Shown here piece after piece: positions 47,631 through 56,848 of a DNA stretch of 64,000 bases (the stretch's first letter is position 1; every line of letters starts with the position of its first letter). Location of the stretch: NCBI RefSeq assembly GCF_013403955.1, contig NZ_JABFDG010000009.1, positions 121,408 to 185,407 on the forward strand, read 5' to 3'. Made by a program: the position numbers and the translations under genes. This DNA is from Winogradskyella vidalii. GTDB taxonomy: Bacteria > Bacteroidota > Bacteroidia > Flavobacteriales > Flavobacteriaceae. A model generated the notes under the pieces. That model saw only the letters and a program-made list of their open reading frames with translations. It ran no database searches and was not told where the DNA came from.

Positions 47631-48641
47631 ATGAAGTTTTTGGTTTTTGTTTTCTGTATTATGGCTTTGACCGCCAAAGCTCAAAACGATATTGATGTAT
47701 TACTTGCAGGAGGTATTGAGGATGCACAACGTTTTGCAAATGATTATTTGGCTCCAGGGTCAAACGCAGCCATTCACAGCATGAATGCCAATTGGTTTAA
47801 CTCAGCAAAAGTAAAACCTTTAGGAGGCTTTGAAATTTCAGTTATTGCTAATGCTTCTATAATTAAAGATGAGCATAAAAACTTTAATTTAAATACTGCG
47901 GATTATAATAATGTTCAGTTTGCACAAGGAGGAACTTCTCAGATGGTTTCTTCGGTGTTAGGAGAGAATAATCCAGCAATTTTTGTGGAAATAGAATATG
48001 ATAATTCCTTGTTTGGAAGTCAAACAGCAGAGGTGGAGCTGCCAGAAGGTATTGGATCTAGTAGTGCTAATTTATTACCAACAGCATTTATACAAGGCGC
48101 TTTAGGGCTAAGTAGTGGTTTAGAAATAAAAGCACGTTTTGTTCCTAAGGTAGAAATGGATGATGTGAGTTTAAGTATGTATGGCGCAGGTTTGCAAATG
48201 GAAATTACAGATTGGTTTCCAACCAGCAAGATTTGGCCTGTGGCAGTATCGGGGTTAATTGCTTACAATCACCTTGATGGTTCGTATAATTTAATGGAAT
48301 CATCTGGTGTCGAAGGCAAAAATCAACGGTTAGAAAATAACACAAATACGTGGTTGTTTCAGATGTTAGCATCAACAAAACTACCAGTCATTAATTTTTA
48401 TGGAGGATTTGGTTATATTAAAGGAAAATCAGAATCAGAATTGTTGGGAAACTATAGAGTCACTAATGGATTTTTAACGACAGAAACTATTGTTAATCCT
48501 TTTTCTGTGTCTAGTGATGTGTCTGCGGTAAGAGCTACCATTGGTACAAAATTGAAATTAGGTTTTATTAGGCTTAATGCCGAATATCATTTATCGGAGT
48601 TCAATGCCTTCTCAGTAGGTATTAATTTGGGGTTTAGATAA
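47631..48641 (+). CDS. DUF6588-family exported protein, probable beta-barrel
   Basis: 336 residues. Signal peptide (about 1-17, ALTAKAQ). The mature N-terminus DIDVLLAGGIEDAQRFANDYLAPGSNAAIHSMN, with GGFEISVIANASII, is the DUF6588 signature. Alternating strands such as FYGGFGYIKGKSESELL and a terminal AEYHLSEFNAFSVGINLGFR ending in an aromatic-rich strand suggest an outer-membrane barrel. Function unknown. Own promoter and terminator, so monocistronic. Confidence 0.8.
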   Translation: MKFLVFVFCIMALTAKAQNDIDVLLAGGIEDAQRFANDYLAPGSNAAIHSMNANWFNSAKVKPLGGFEISVIANASIIKDEHKNFNLNTADYNNVQFAQGGTSQMVSSVLGENNPAIFVEIEYDNSLFGSQTAEVELPEGIGSSSANLLPTAFIQGALGLSSGLEIKARFVPKVEMDDVSLSMYGAGLQMEITDWFPTSKIWPVAVSGLIAYNHLDGSYNLMESSGVEGKNQRLENNTNTWLFQMLASTKLPVINFYGGFGYIKGKSESELLGNYRVTNGFLTTETIVNPFSVSSDVSAVRATIGTKLKLGFIRLNAEYHLSEFNAFSVGINLGFR

Positions 48642-48660
48642 AATAAATTAAGAAAAAAAT

Positions 48661-48701
48661 AATAAAGAAAGTGTAAGATTTACTGTTGTACTTTCTTTAT
48701 T
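48661..48701 (+). terminator. Terminator of the DUF6588 gene
   Basis: A 12-base perfect stem, AATAAAGAAAGT at 48661-48672 with ACTTTCTTTATT at 48690-48701. AT-rich, with no G-C core, so strength is uncertain. Confidence 0.6.
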
Positions 48702-48773
48702 TACAGCATTTTTATTTGTAAATTTACGCACGTATATAATACTTAATTTACATATAAAAAAACATATATAATT

Positions 48774-49700
48774 ATGAAAGTAACCGTAGTTGGCGCTGGT
48801 GCAGTTGGCGCAAGTTGTGCAGAGTATATTGCAATAAAAAACTTTGCTTCTGAAGTTGTAATCTTAGATATAAAAGAAGGTTATGCGGAAGGTAAAGCCA
48901 TGGATTTAATGCAGTGTGCATCTCTTAACGGATTTGATACTAAAATTACAGGAAGTACAAACGATTATTCTAAAACAGCAGGTAGTGATATTTGCGTAAT
49001 TACTTCAGGTATTCCTCGTAAGCCAGGTATGACTCGTGAAGAATTAATTGGAATCAATGCTGGTATTGTAAAAACAGTATCTTCAAGTTTAGTTGAGCAT
49101 TCTCCAAATACCATCATTATTGTAGTGAGTAATCCTATGGATACGATGACCTATTTGGTACATAAAACTACAGGTTTACCAAAACATAAAATCATTGGAA
49201 TGGGTGGCGCATTAGATTCTGCACGTTTTAAATACAGATTGGCAGAAGCTTTAGAAGCACCAATTAGTGATGTTGACGGTATGGTAATTGGTGGGCATAG
49301 CGATACAGGTATGGTACCATTAATTTCTCATGCAACAAGAAACAGTATCAAAGTATCTGAATTTTTATCTGAAGAGCGCTTAACTCAAGTTGCTGAAGAT
49401 ACTAAAGTTGGTGGTGCTACATTAACTAAGTTATTAGGAACTTCAGCTTGGTATGCTCCAGGTGCTGCAGTTAGTGGATTAGTACAGGCTATTGCTTGTG
49501 ACCAAAAGAAAATATTCCCTTGTTCTACATTATTAGATGGCGAATATGGTTTAAGTGACCTTTGTATTGGTGTGCCAGTTATTTTAGGTAAAAACGGTAT
49601 CGAAAAAATCGTTGATGTATCTTTAAGTGATGCGGAAAAAGAACACATGAAAGCAAGTGCTGAAGGTGTTAAGAAAACAAACGGTTTATTAGAATTTTAG
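48774..49700 (+). CDS. mdh: Malate dehydrogenase
   Basis: Oxidises malate to oxaloacetate with NAD in the TCA cycle, feeding the citrate synthase at 2.9 kb. 308 residues. The nucleotide fold starts at MKVTVVGAGAVGASCAEYI, followed by LDIKEGYAEGKAMD with the NAD-ribose Asp. ITSGIPRKPGMTREELIGIN carries the substrate-binding arginines. VVSNPMDTMTYL and GMGGALDSARFKYRLAE follow, and GGHSDTGMVPL carries the catalytic His. The length and motifs fit the LDH-like MDH group. It has a terminator, so it is probably monocistronic. Confidence 0.96.
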   Translation: MKVTVVGAGAVGASCAEYIAIKNFASEVVILDIKEGYAEGKAMDLMQCASLNGFDTKITGSTNDYSKTAGSDICVITSGIPRKPGMTREELIGINAGIVKTVSSSLVEHSPNTIIIVVSNPMDTMTYLVHKTTGLPKHKIIGMGGALDSARFKYRLAEALEAPISDVDGMVIGGHSDTGMVPLISHATRNSIKVSEFLSEERLTQVAEDTKVGGATLTKLLGTSAWYAPGAAVSGLVQAIACDQKKIFPCSTLLDGEYGLSDLCIGVPVILGKNGIEKIVDVSLSDAEKEHMKASAEGVKKTNGLLEF

Positions 49701-49724
49701 TTCAAAATATAAACCTAATATTAC

Positions 49725-49762
49725 AAAAACCTTTCTGACTCAATTGTTGGTAAGGTTTTTTG
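49725..49762 (+). terminator. Terminator of mdh
   Basis: AAAAACCTT pairs with AAGGTTTTT across an 18-base loop and ends in a T run, 25 bases after the stop. Confidence 0.65.
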
Positions 49763-49796
49763 TTTTTTAGAATATAAATTAAATAAAAAAATAAAT

Positions 49797-50456
49797 ATGA
49801 AAAAGACGTTAATTTTAAGTTTCGCATTAGTATTCGCTGTAATGTTAAATGCTCAAGAAAAAATTGAAGAAGGTGTACTTACTATTAAGCAAAGTATGTC
49901 TAGTGATAATGAGCAAATGAATTTACAGCTTAAAAGTATGGGCGAATTGAAAAATGCGACATCTTACTTTAAAGGTGATAAATCTCGAAATGAAACAAGT
50001 AATCCAATGGCTGGCGATATGACGATGATTATTGATGGTGCTACACAGCAAATGCTTATGTTAATGGACAATCCTTCTTTGGGTAAAAAATATACGATAC
50101 AATCTACTGTGCCAAGTGAGTCTGATTTAGAATCTGTAACCGTTAAAAAAGGTGAAGAAACTAAAACAGTTTTAGGCTACGAGTGCCAACAGTATATTAT
50201 TAATATGAAGCAAAATGGGCAAGAGGTAGAAATGCATATGTTTACTACAGATAAAATTTCGGCATTAAGCCAAAACACTACGGCAATGGCAGGTAAGGTT
50301 GAAGGTTATCCGCTATATTTTGTAATGAAATTAAACCAAATGGGAGCTGTAATTGAAGTGAGTAATGAAGTTATAAAAATAGATAAAGTAGCTGTATCAG
50401 ATGATAAATTTAGTATGACGCCACCAGAAGGTTATACAAAGATGGAAGGTATGTAA
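49797..50456 (+). CDS. DUF4412-family exported protein
   Basis: 219 residues. Signal peptide (about 1-19, VMLNAQ). The mature part reads EEGVLTIKQSMSSDNEQMN, YFKGDKSRNETSNPM, MTMIIDGATQQMLMLMD and KKGEETKTVLGYECQQYIINMK. The KTVLGY(E)CKKY block, with a Met-rich stretch, is characteristic of DUF4412, whose relatives are called high-affinity Fe-binding or unknown. No function is assigned. The gene is monocistronic, closed by a terminator at 50493. Confidence 0.82.
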   Translation: MKKTLILSFALVFAVMLNAQEKIEEGVLTIKQSMSSDNEQMNLQLKSMGELKNATSYFKGDKSRNETSNPMAGDMTMIIDGATQQMLMLMDNPSLGKKYTIQSTVPSESDLESVTVKKGEETKTVLGYECQQYIINMKQNGQEVEMHMFTTDKISALSQNTTAMAGKVEGYPLYFVMKLNQMGAVIEVSNEVIKIDKVAVSDDKFSMTPPEGYTKMEGM

Positions 50457-50492
50457 TATTACTTTTCAATATTATTAATATTAAGACTTTAG

Positions 50493-50527
50493 AAATACTC
50501 TCAATAGCAATTGGGAGTATTTTTTTG
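50493..50527 (+). terminator. Terminator of the DUF4412 gene
   Basis: AAATACTCTCAAT pairs with ATTGGGAGTATTT (one wobble) across a 3-base loop, followed by Ts, 36 bases after the stop. Confidence 0.85.
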
Positions 50528-50624
50528 TCTATATTTGGCGCGTAGAATGATTGGTTCTAAATTTCATTAAGTGTGTTTTTACTAATTGTAATTTTAGAAT
50601 CAAATTATTAGCATAATAAAACCC

Positions 50625-51236
50625 GTGAAAACCAAACTGCATCTTGGATTATTAGTTATACTCTTAGCGTTTTTAGGAACGTATTTAGAGCAAGTAACAG
50701 TACCAAATCAGCAAATTGTTATAGAGTTTTCAGCGCAGACTGTTACTGAAAAAGAGACAGAAAATGCTATTGATGCCATACAAGATAAATTACAGAGTAT
50801 TGGTGTTACTCAAATTCAAATCGGTCATAACAAAGCTGGTCAATTAAGAATTACCTATCATAGTGATGTAGATGTTATTCAGATTCAGACTGTACTTTTA
50901 AATACCGATAATTTCAAAATTGCCAACAAAGATTCTCAAAAGCGCTCTAGTAATTTTCCTGAGAACAAAAGCTTAATCAATTACGAGCTTAATATTTCTG
51001 AAATTAAAAGTAACAGTAATATTAATTGGAGTTTTGAAGGTATTCAAGTTACTGAAGTAAACCAAAAAACGGATCTCTCAAATCCGCTTAAAGTTAATAA
51101 TTCTGGAACGCAACTTAATGCAAAACAAAGTGAAGGTAGCTTTAAAATTGCGGTTTTGGTTAATCAAACCACGGCAATTTTAATTGATCATTTATCCTAT
51201 AAAATTCCAGAAGTTAGAGCAGGACCAACTGTTTAA
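50625..51236 (+). CDS. SecD P1-head-like membrane-anchored protein (uncharacterised)
   Basis: 203 residues from a GTG start at 50625; no closer in-frame ATG fits the N-terminus. One N-terminal hydrophobic segment (about 6-20, LGLLVILLAFLGTYL) anchors or exports it. The pattern ENAIDAIQDKLQSIGVTQIQIG, split by NKAGQLRITY, closely parallels the SecD head (VLRKRIDKFGVASPNIQRLG, RILLELPG) encoded 1 kb downstream: same helix, 'GV' turn and beta hairpin order. The C-terminal half is unlike SecD. A gap of 152 bases with a promoter precedes secDF. I infer a secDF-linked accessory protein; function is unknown. Confidence 0.6.
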   Translation: MKTKLHLGLLVILLAFLGTYLEQVTVPNQQIVIEFSAQTVTEKETENAIDAIQDKLQSIGVTQIQIGHNKAGQLRITYHSDVDVIQIQTVLLNTDNFKIANKDSQKRSSNFPENKSLINYELNISEIKSNSNINWSFEGIQVTEVNQKTDLSNPLKVNNSGTQLNAKQSEGSFKIAVLVNQTTAILIDHLSYKIPEVRAGPTV

Positions 51237-51322
51237 GGAATTATGTAATCGTAAATAATTCCACGTCATTTCATTAAGCTTTTTATCAATCAAAAAGCTA
51301 AAAATCAAAATCATAAAAAACA

Positions 51323-51353
51323 TTGTCGGATTATAGCGTAAAAGCTATATTTG
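51323..51353 (+). promoter_or_regulatory. Promoter of secDF
   Basis: TTG (51323-51325), a 20-base spacer and TATATTTG (51346-51353), followed by CGCG, is a near-ideal Bacteroidota -33/-7 promoter. The leader is about 30 bases. Confidence 0.65.
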
Positions 51354-51388
51354 CGCGTTAAAAATTCGACATTAAATAAATAATTACA

Positions 51389-54300
51389 ATGCAAAACAAA
51401 GGACTAGTTAAGCTTTTTGCGATTTTATTTGGTTTGGTAAGTATTTACCAATTATCATTTACGTTTAAAGCTAATCAAATTGAAGATACTGCTAAAGAAG
51501 CAGCAGTAGCTAAATATGCTGAAACCGAAGAGGATTACCAAACCAAACGAAATGTAGAAGAAGCACGTTACTTAGATTCTTTAAAAACTTCAAAAATTGA
51601 AGTTGGTGATGAATTTGAGTCTATTGAAGTTTATAACTTATTAGGCGTTGCACAATACACATACACCGAGGTAGAAAATAACGCCATGAATTTGGGATTA
51701 GACCTTAAAGGTGGTATTAACGTTATTCTTCAAATATCAGTTAAAGATATTTTAAAAGGATTAGCAGACAACAGCAAAAACGCTGTATTTAATAAAGCTT
51801 TAGATGATGCTGAAGAATTACAAAAAGATTCACAAGACTCTTATTTGCAATCGTTCTTTACCGCTTTTGATGCTATAAAAGGAGATACAAAATTAGCCTC
51901 TCCAGATATTTTTGCGAATCGTACGTTAAGCGAAGAGATAAAATTCGATATGTCTGATGATGAAGTTAAAAGCATTATTGAAACAAAAATTGATGAGTCT
52001 ATTGTTTCAGCTTTTGAAGTATTGCGTAAGCGTATTGATAAGTTTGGGGTAGCCTCTCCAAATATTCAACGTTTAGGAAACTCTGGACGTATCTTATTAG
52101 AATTACCAGGAGCTAAAGATATAGAGCGTGTTGAAGAGTTAGTAACTACTACAGCTCAATTAGAATTTTGGGAAACCTATAAAACTCAAGATGCTTTGCC
52201 TTATTTAATGGAGGTAAACCAAGCATTGGTTGAAGAAAATAAAGCGAATGAAACTAAAGATGAGGTCGCTGAAACTACAGAGGAAGAAGTTGACACTACT
52301 ACAGATGCTATAGACGAGTTAACAGGGCAGATAGAATCAGAAGATACAACAGATATAGCAAGTATTAACCCATTGGGTATTCAAGGTTATGGAAATGGAG
52401 GTTCTGTTATTGGTATGTTCTTGGCTAAAGATCGCGAAAAAGTTATGGCGCACTTAAATGCACCAAAACATAGAGCGTTACTACCAGCAGAAATGCGTTA
52501 TGTAAGATTTGTTTGGGGAATTCAGAATGAAGAATCTGAGTTTTCAGAACTTTATGCTATTAAAGGCAATAGAGAAGGTGTACCAGAATTAAGTGGTGCT
52601 GTAATAACTGACGCTAGACAAGAATACGATCAATTAAGCCGACCTGCTGTTAGTATGCAAATGAATGCACAAGGCGCTAGTGTATGGGAAGAAATGACTA
52701 AAAAAGCTTACGAAACTCAAGGTTTTATAGCTATTGTTTTAGATGATATAGTATATTCTGCACCAAGTGTAACTACAGGGCCTATTGCTGGTGGTAATTC
52801 ACAGATATCAGGGTCGTTTTCTTTAACAGAGGCTGTCGATTTAGCCAATGTATTAAGAGCAGGTAAATTACCTGCTTCTGCACAGATTGTACAATCAGAT
52901 GTTGTAGGACCATCATTAGGACAAGAAGCGATTGATAGTGGAATGTTATCTTTCCTTATCGCTTTAGTTTTTGTATTACTATGGATGATTTTTTACTACG
53001 GTAAAGGTGGTGCATTTGCAAATGTTGCTTTGTTATTAAACATCTTATTACTATTTGGTGTATTAGCAAGTTTAGGCGCTGTCTTAACCTTGCCTGGTAT
53101 TGCAGGTATTGTTTTAACGATTGGTATGTCGGTCGATGCTAACGTTCTGATCTTTGAACGAATTAAGGAAGAGTTAGCTAAAGGCAAAACACAAAAAGAA
53201 TCTATTAAAGATGGTTTTGGTAATGCATTATCTTCAATTTTAGATGCCAATATAACCACAGGTTTAACGGCTTTAATTTTATTTGTATTTGGTACAGGAC
53301 CAATTAAAGGTTTCGCAACGACATTAATTATCGGTATTTTAACTTCTTTATTCACCGCGATTTTTATTACACGTTTATTAGTAGATTGGTATGTAAACCG
53401 AGGAGGAAAATTAGAGTTCTCAACAGGCTTAACTAAAAACTTATTTAAGAATGTTAATATTGATTTCTTAAGAAAGCGTAAGATTGCTTATATCTTTTCT
53501 GGAGCATTAATTTTAGCAAGTTTAGCTTCGCTTTTTACTACAGGATTAGATCAAGGTATTGATTTTGTTGGTGGACGAACTTACCAAGTGCGTTTTGATC
53601 AGGATATGAGTGTCGAAGAAGTTAAAAACGACCTTTTTGAAGTGTTTGAAAGTGCTGAGGTAAAAACAATTGGTGGTCCAAACCAATTAAAGATTTCTAC
53701 CAAATACAAAGTGGAAGACAGTTCGTTAGAAGCTGATGAGGAGGTAGAAACGATGTTGTTTACAGCGTTACAAAAATACCTTCCAGAAGGCATGACTTAT
53801 GATGAGTTTAAAGTAGGGTCTGGTGAAAATAAAATAGGTAAAATGCTATCGAGTAAAGTAAGTCCAACCATTGCAGATGATATTAAAAGGTCTTCTGTAT
53901 GGGCAATATTGGGCTCTTTAATTGTGGTGTTCTTATATATCTTATTTAGATTTAAGAAATGGCAATTCTCTCTTGGTGCAGTTGCTGCTGTATTCCATGA
54001 TGTCTTTATTGTTTTAGGTATCTATTCATTAACATGGCGATTTATGCCATTTAGTATGGAGGTTGACCAAACGTTTATTGCAGCAATCTTAACGGTTATT
54101 GGTTACTCGCTAAATGATACCGTTGTTGTGTTCGATAGAATTAGAGAGTATTTCAATGAAAATTTAGGTTGGAAATTCGATACAACAATTAATAAATCTC
54201 TAAACAGTACAATTAGTAGAACCTTAAATACATCTTTAACAACTTTAGTGGTGTTATTAGCAATGTTCTTATTTGGTGCTGATTCACTTAAAGATTTATT

Positions 54301-54448
54301 ATTCGCATTAATTTTAGGGGTTGTTGTTGGTACATACTCATCAGTATTTATTGCAACACCAATAATGTACGATACTGCTAAAAAAGGTAACGCTACAGAT
54401 GCACTTAAAAATAAAGTGAAAGAAGAAGAAGAGGTTGAAGAGGCATAA
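51389..54448 (+). CDS. secDF: Fused protein-export membrane protein SecDF
   Basis: Proton-driven partner of SecYEG that helps pull proteins out on the periplasmic side. 1019 residues in a single fused chain. The SecD half has TM1 near 7-25, a periplasmic P1 head (about 80-400, with NLGLDLKGGINVILQ), an acidic insert (about 270-315) and TMs with FSLTEAVDLANVLRAGKLPA. The SecF half begins after about 640 with GLDQGIDFVGGRTYQV and ends near IMYDTA. Conserved core signatures GMSVDANVLIFERI and IGYSLNDTVVVFDRIRE are intact. The C-terminus is Lys/Glu-rich. Monocistronic. Confidence 0.97.
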   Translation: MQNKGLVKLFAILFGLVSIYQLSFTFKANQIEDTAKEAAVAKYAETEEDYQTKRNVEEARYLDSLKTSKIEVGDEFESIEVYNLLGVAQYTYTEVENNAMNLGLDLKGGINVILQISVKDILKGLADNSKNAVFNKALDDAEELQKDSQDSYLQSFFTAFDAIKGDTKLASPDIFANRTLSEEIKFDMSDDEVKSIIETKIDESIVSAFEVLRKRIDKFGVASPNIQRLGNSGRILLELPGAKDIERVEELVTTTAQLEFWETYKTQDALPYLMEVNQALVEENKANETKDEVAETTEEEVDTTTDAIDELTGQIESEDTTDIASINPLGIQGYGNGGSVIGMFLAKDREKVMAHLNAPKHRALLPAEMRYVRFVWGIQNEESEFSELYAIKGNREGVPELSGAVITDARQEYDQLSRPAVSMQMNAQGASVWEEMTKKAYETQGFIAIVLDDIVYSAPSVTTGPIAGGNSQISGSFSLTEAVDLANVLRAGKLPASAQIVQSDVVGPSLGQEAIDSGMLSFLIALVFVLLWMIFYYGKGGAFANVALLLNILLLFGVLASLGAVLTLPGIAGIVLTIGMSVDANVLIFERIKEELAKGKTQKESIKDGFGNALSSILDANITTGLTALILFVFGTGPIKGFATTLIIGILTSLFTAIFITRLLVDWYVNRGGKLEFSTGLTKNLFKNVNIDFLRKRKIAYIFSGALILASLASLFTTGLDQGIDFVGGRTYQVRFDQDMSVEEVKNDLFEVFESAEVKTIGGPNQLKISTKYKVEDSSLEADEEVETMLFTALQKYLPEGMTYDEFKVGSGENKIGKMLSSKVSPTIADDIKRSSVWAILGSLIVVFLYILFRFKKWQFSLGAVAAVFHDVFIVLGIYSLTWRFMPFSMEVDQTFIAAILTVIGYSLNDTVVVFDRIREYFNENLGWKFDTTINKSLNSTISRTLNTSLTTLVVLLAMFLFGADSLKDLLFALILGVVVGTYSSVFIATPIMYDTAKKGNATDALKNKVKEEEEVEEA

Positions 54449-54870
54449 GCTTTTAAACTTTTTATAAATATTAAAAATGCCTTTCTTAATTGAGAGGCAT
54501 TTTTTTTATTTAAACAATAGAAGACTTCAGTAATAAAGCTATTTTTAAAAGTTCAATATACTTGTATTTGGCTTTACGAGAATCGGAAGTCATTTATTAC
54601 AAAACAATATACTTTAGAGAGAGAGGCTTTAATCAGTTTGTTGTTCAATTTTACTAAACTTATGATTACATGTTTATGTATACGTAGATTAGATTGTGTT
54701 ATGATTTTCTTTTAATAAATACAATACTGAGGTAGAACTTTGAAGTAGTAAGGTCATCCATGTGCTTAAATGTTTTTGTGTAAGCAATATTGAAACTCTT
54801 AAGCGATGTGGTAATGATATTAAACTATAATTAATATCTTAAAATATTTTAAAGTAAAGGGTATAAATTC
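54449..54870 (+). other. 422-base spacer downstream of secDF
   Basis: Contains only the secDF terminator (54473-54506) that I can identify. The remainder is AT-rich with stops in all frames and no recognisable gene, RNA or repeat. Confidence 0.5.
54473..54508 (+). terminator. Terminator of secDF
   Basis: AAAAATGCCTTTC pairs with GAGAGGCATTTTT (one wobble) across a short loop and runs into Ts. Confidence 0.85.
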
Positions 54871-55374
54871 TTACTCTTCGGTTGTGGTATAACTTATTTT
54901 GTCGCCGACCTCTAATCCCCATTCATCCGAAAGTCCGGCATTAATCTCTAAAACATATTTTGCAGGTGCTTCAGATGGAAGTGAGGTTTCATCAAAAGGT
55001 TTGGCATTTTTTTGAAAACTTACAATGGTCTTAGATTCATCGATATAAATTATATCTAATGGAATCTTAGTGTTCTTCATGTAAAAACTTCGCAGTTGCA
55101 CATTTGGAAAAATAAACAGCATACCATGGTGTGTTTCTAGCTCAGTTCTATACATTAGACCTGTTTGGGTACTGTATTCATCATCAGCAATTTCAATAGC
55201 AATTGTTTTAATAACTGAGTCAGAAGCTGCTTTCTTTAACTCTAAAGTGCCTTCTTTTTTAAAGCTTACAATAAGTTTGTCTATTGATTTTGTTTTTTGT
55301 TCTTCTTTACAAGATGAAAAAAACAGCAGTCCAAATACAATGATTATAGATTTTAAAAGCAGTGATGTACGCAT
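54871..55374 (-). CDS. DUF192-family lipoprotein
   Basis: 167 residues. A signal of FGLLFFSSC ends at a lipobox Cys at about position 22. The DUF192 core includes IEIADDEYSTQTGLMYR, HHGMLFIFPNVQLRSFYMKNTKIPLDIIYID and ETSLPSEAPAKYVLEINAGLSDEWGLEVGD, all complete. Function is unknown in the family. The start overlaps the lgt stop by one base, so the two are cotranscribed. Being a lipoprotein, it would itself be a substrate of Lgt. Confidence 0.85.
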   Translation of the reverse strand: MRTSLLLKSIIIVFGLLFFSSCKEEQKTKSIDKLIVSFKKEGTLELKKAASDSVIKTIAIEIADDEYSTQTGLMYRTELETHHGMLFIFPNVQLRSFYMKNTKIPLDIIYIDESKTIVSFQKNAKPFDETSLPSEAPAKYVLEINAGLSDEWGLEVGDKISYTTTEE

Positions 55375-56198
55375 TATGCAGGTTTTGATTTAGGTTTGTA
55401 AATAAACATAAAATATAACCCAATAATTATAAACGGAATGCTTAACCACTGACCTGTATTTAAAACCCAGTCTGAGCGTTCAATATTTTGTGCTTCTTTT
55501 ACAAATTCTACACAGAATCTTATGCTCCATAGTAGCACTAAAAATAAGCCAAACAAAAAGCCTTCTTGTTCCGATTTTTTAGTTTTCCAATAAAAATAAA
55601 AGAGAATTAAAAACACAAAAACATATGAGAATGCTTCATATAATTGCGCAGGATGTCGCGGTGCTGTTTCACCTAATTGCTTAAATACAACGCCAAAATC
55701 ACTACCAGTATATTTTCCTATAATTTCAGAATTAATAAAGTTTCCTATTCTAACAAAAACAGCGCCAAGAGCTACAGGAACGACAACACGATCTAAAATC
55801 CAAAGGACTGATTTATGTAATACTTTCTTGTTGTAGAGGTACATAGAAATAATCATGGCAATAGCTGCACCATGACTTGCTAATCCTTGAAAACCAGTAA
55901 ACTCAATACCGCCTTTAAATTTAAAAGGTAAAAAGATGCTAAAAAAATCTTCTGTAATTAATTCGGGTTGGTAAAATATCACATGTCCTAATCGAGCGCC
56001 AAGCATAATGCCGACAACAGAATAAATGAATAAAGAATCTAAAGACTCATCAGATTCACCTTCGTTTTTATAAATACGCTTGGTTACGTAGAAACCTAAA
56101 ACAAAAGCAGCAATCCACATTAGACTGTAGAAATGAAGTTTAAAAAATCCTAAATCAATAAACTTTATAGGATCCCAATCAATCTGTAATAAAAACAT
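55374..56198 (-). CDS. lgt: Prolipoprotein diacylglyceryl transferase
   Basis: Adds diacylglycerol to the lipobox Cys of prolipoproteins at the inner membrane. 274 residues with about seven membrane segments. Signature blocks are MLGARLGHVIFYQPE, GLASHGAAIAMI with the essential His, and VRIGNFINSEIIGKYTGSDFGV with the essential Arg and Asn-Glu. The C-terminus ends in a Lys-rich tail. The window encodes several lipoproteins (15.6, 28.6, 37.9, 54.9 kb) as potential substrates. It begins a two-gene unit with the DUF192 gene. Confidence 0.95.
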   Translation of the reverse strand: MFLLQIDWDPIKFIDLGFFKLHFYSLMWIAAFVLGFYVTKRIYKNEGESDESLDSLFIYSVVGIMLGARLGHVIFYQPELITEDFFSIFLPFKFKGGIEFTGFQGLASHGAAIAMIISMYLYNKKVLHKSVLWILDRVVVPVALGAVFVRIGNFINSEIIGKYTGSDFGVVFKQLGETAPRHPAQLYEAFSYVFVFLILFYFYWKTKKSEQEGFLFGLFLVLLWSIRFCVEFVKEAQNIERSDWVLNTGQWLSIPFIIIGLYFMFIYKPKSKPA

Positions 56199-56380
56199 AG
56201 ATATTCTATTTATGCTGTAAATATAATATTTTGATGGCGATTGAAAATGAGATTAACGTATTATTAATCTTCTTTTAGCAGAAGAGGACTAAAACTTTTG
56301 TTTCTATTCGGTCTGGCTAACGTTAAGGAAATACTTGAAGTGTATTATTTGTGAATATATGATTCTGATATATAGACAAA

Positions 56381-56556
56381 TTTTTAGTTGTCATCCTTAC
56401 GCGGAACAGGATCAAATCCACTACCTCCCCAGGGCGACGGAACGTTAATAAAATGTACGGTGTACATTTTTAGAGAACGGGCGAGCTGGCGCGTAGGCAA
56501 AATTTTTAGTTGTCATCCTTACCCGGAACAGGATCAAATCCACTACCTCCCCAGGG
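56381..56556. repeat. Direct repeat of the yidD 3' end with a GC-richer spacer
   Basis: Two blocks of about 56 bases (56379-56434 and 56501-56556), 122 bases apart, differ at one position. The spacer (56435-56500) carries the palindrome AAAATGTAC/GTACATTTT and a GC-rich stretch, GGGCGAGCTGGCGCG, which is atypical for this region. Within yidD a 16-base inverted repeat (56503-56518 with 56555-56570) flanks the second block. Confidence 0.85.
56384..56467 (-). pseudogene. 27-codon mini-ORF made from a duplicated yidD 3' end
   Basis: Downstream of yidD, an ATG at 56467 opens [20 protein letters not shown] then VPRKDDN and stop. From PWGGSG on it repeats the YidD C-terminus, with one base difference over about 56 bases (56379-56434 against 56501-56556). 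It lacks the YidD fold and is unlikely to work; I treat it as a duplication remnant fused to unrelated sequence. Confidence 0.55.
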
Positions 56557-56715
56557 ATGACAACTAAAAATCCTTTTTATAGCTAACCATCCACCTTTAA
56601 AAAATCCATAAACTTCTAAAGCTTCCTTAGCATAATGTGAACATGTAGGTTGATATCTGCATGTTGCTGGTGTAAAAGGTGAAATTACGGTTTGGTAAAT
56701 TTTAATCAGCAACAA
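56506..56715 (-). CDS. yidD: Membrane protein insertion efficiency factor YidD
   Basis: 69 residues. The family signature is present: [28 protein letters not shown], then [24 protein letters not shown], with three conserved Cys. It helps YidC insert membrane proteins at the inner membrane. The last five residues (GKDDN) come from an inverted copy of the codons for the RIFSCHP segment, so the C-terminus looks altered by a local rearrangement, yet the conserved core is intact. Its usual neighbours rpmH and rnpA are not here; cysS lies 134 bases upstream. Confidence 0.9.
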   Translation of the reverse strand: MLLIKIYQTVISPFTPATCRYQPTCSHYAKEALEVYGFFKGGWLAIKRIFSCHPWGGSGFDPVPGKDDN

Positions 56716-56848
56716 GAATGGATATGTAAGAATTTTTTTGATAAGTAAAATGGTTTACTGTTAGTTGTTAAGCTGTTAATTTGAAAGTTTACGAGATCAC
56801 TGATTTTAGTGATCGGCTTTATAAGTCCGTAACCTACAATTGAACATT

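Noticed and set aside
56795..56814. GATCACT/AGTGATC hairpin between cysS and yidD as a terminator
   Set aside because: Neither strand has a following T run, and the stem is short, so it is only mentioned under cysS.
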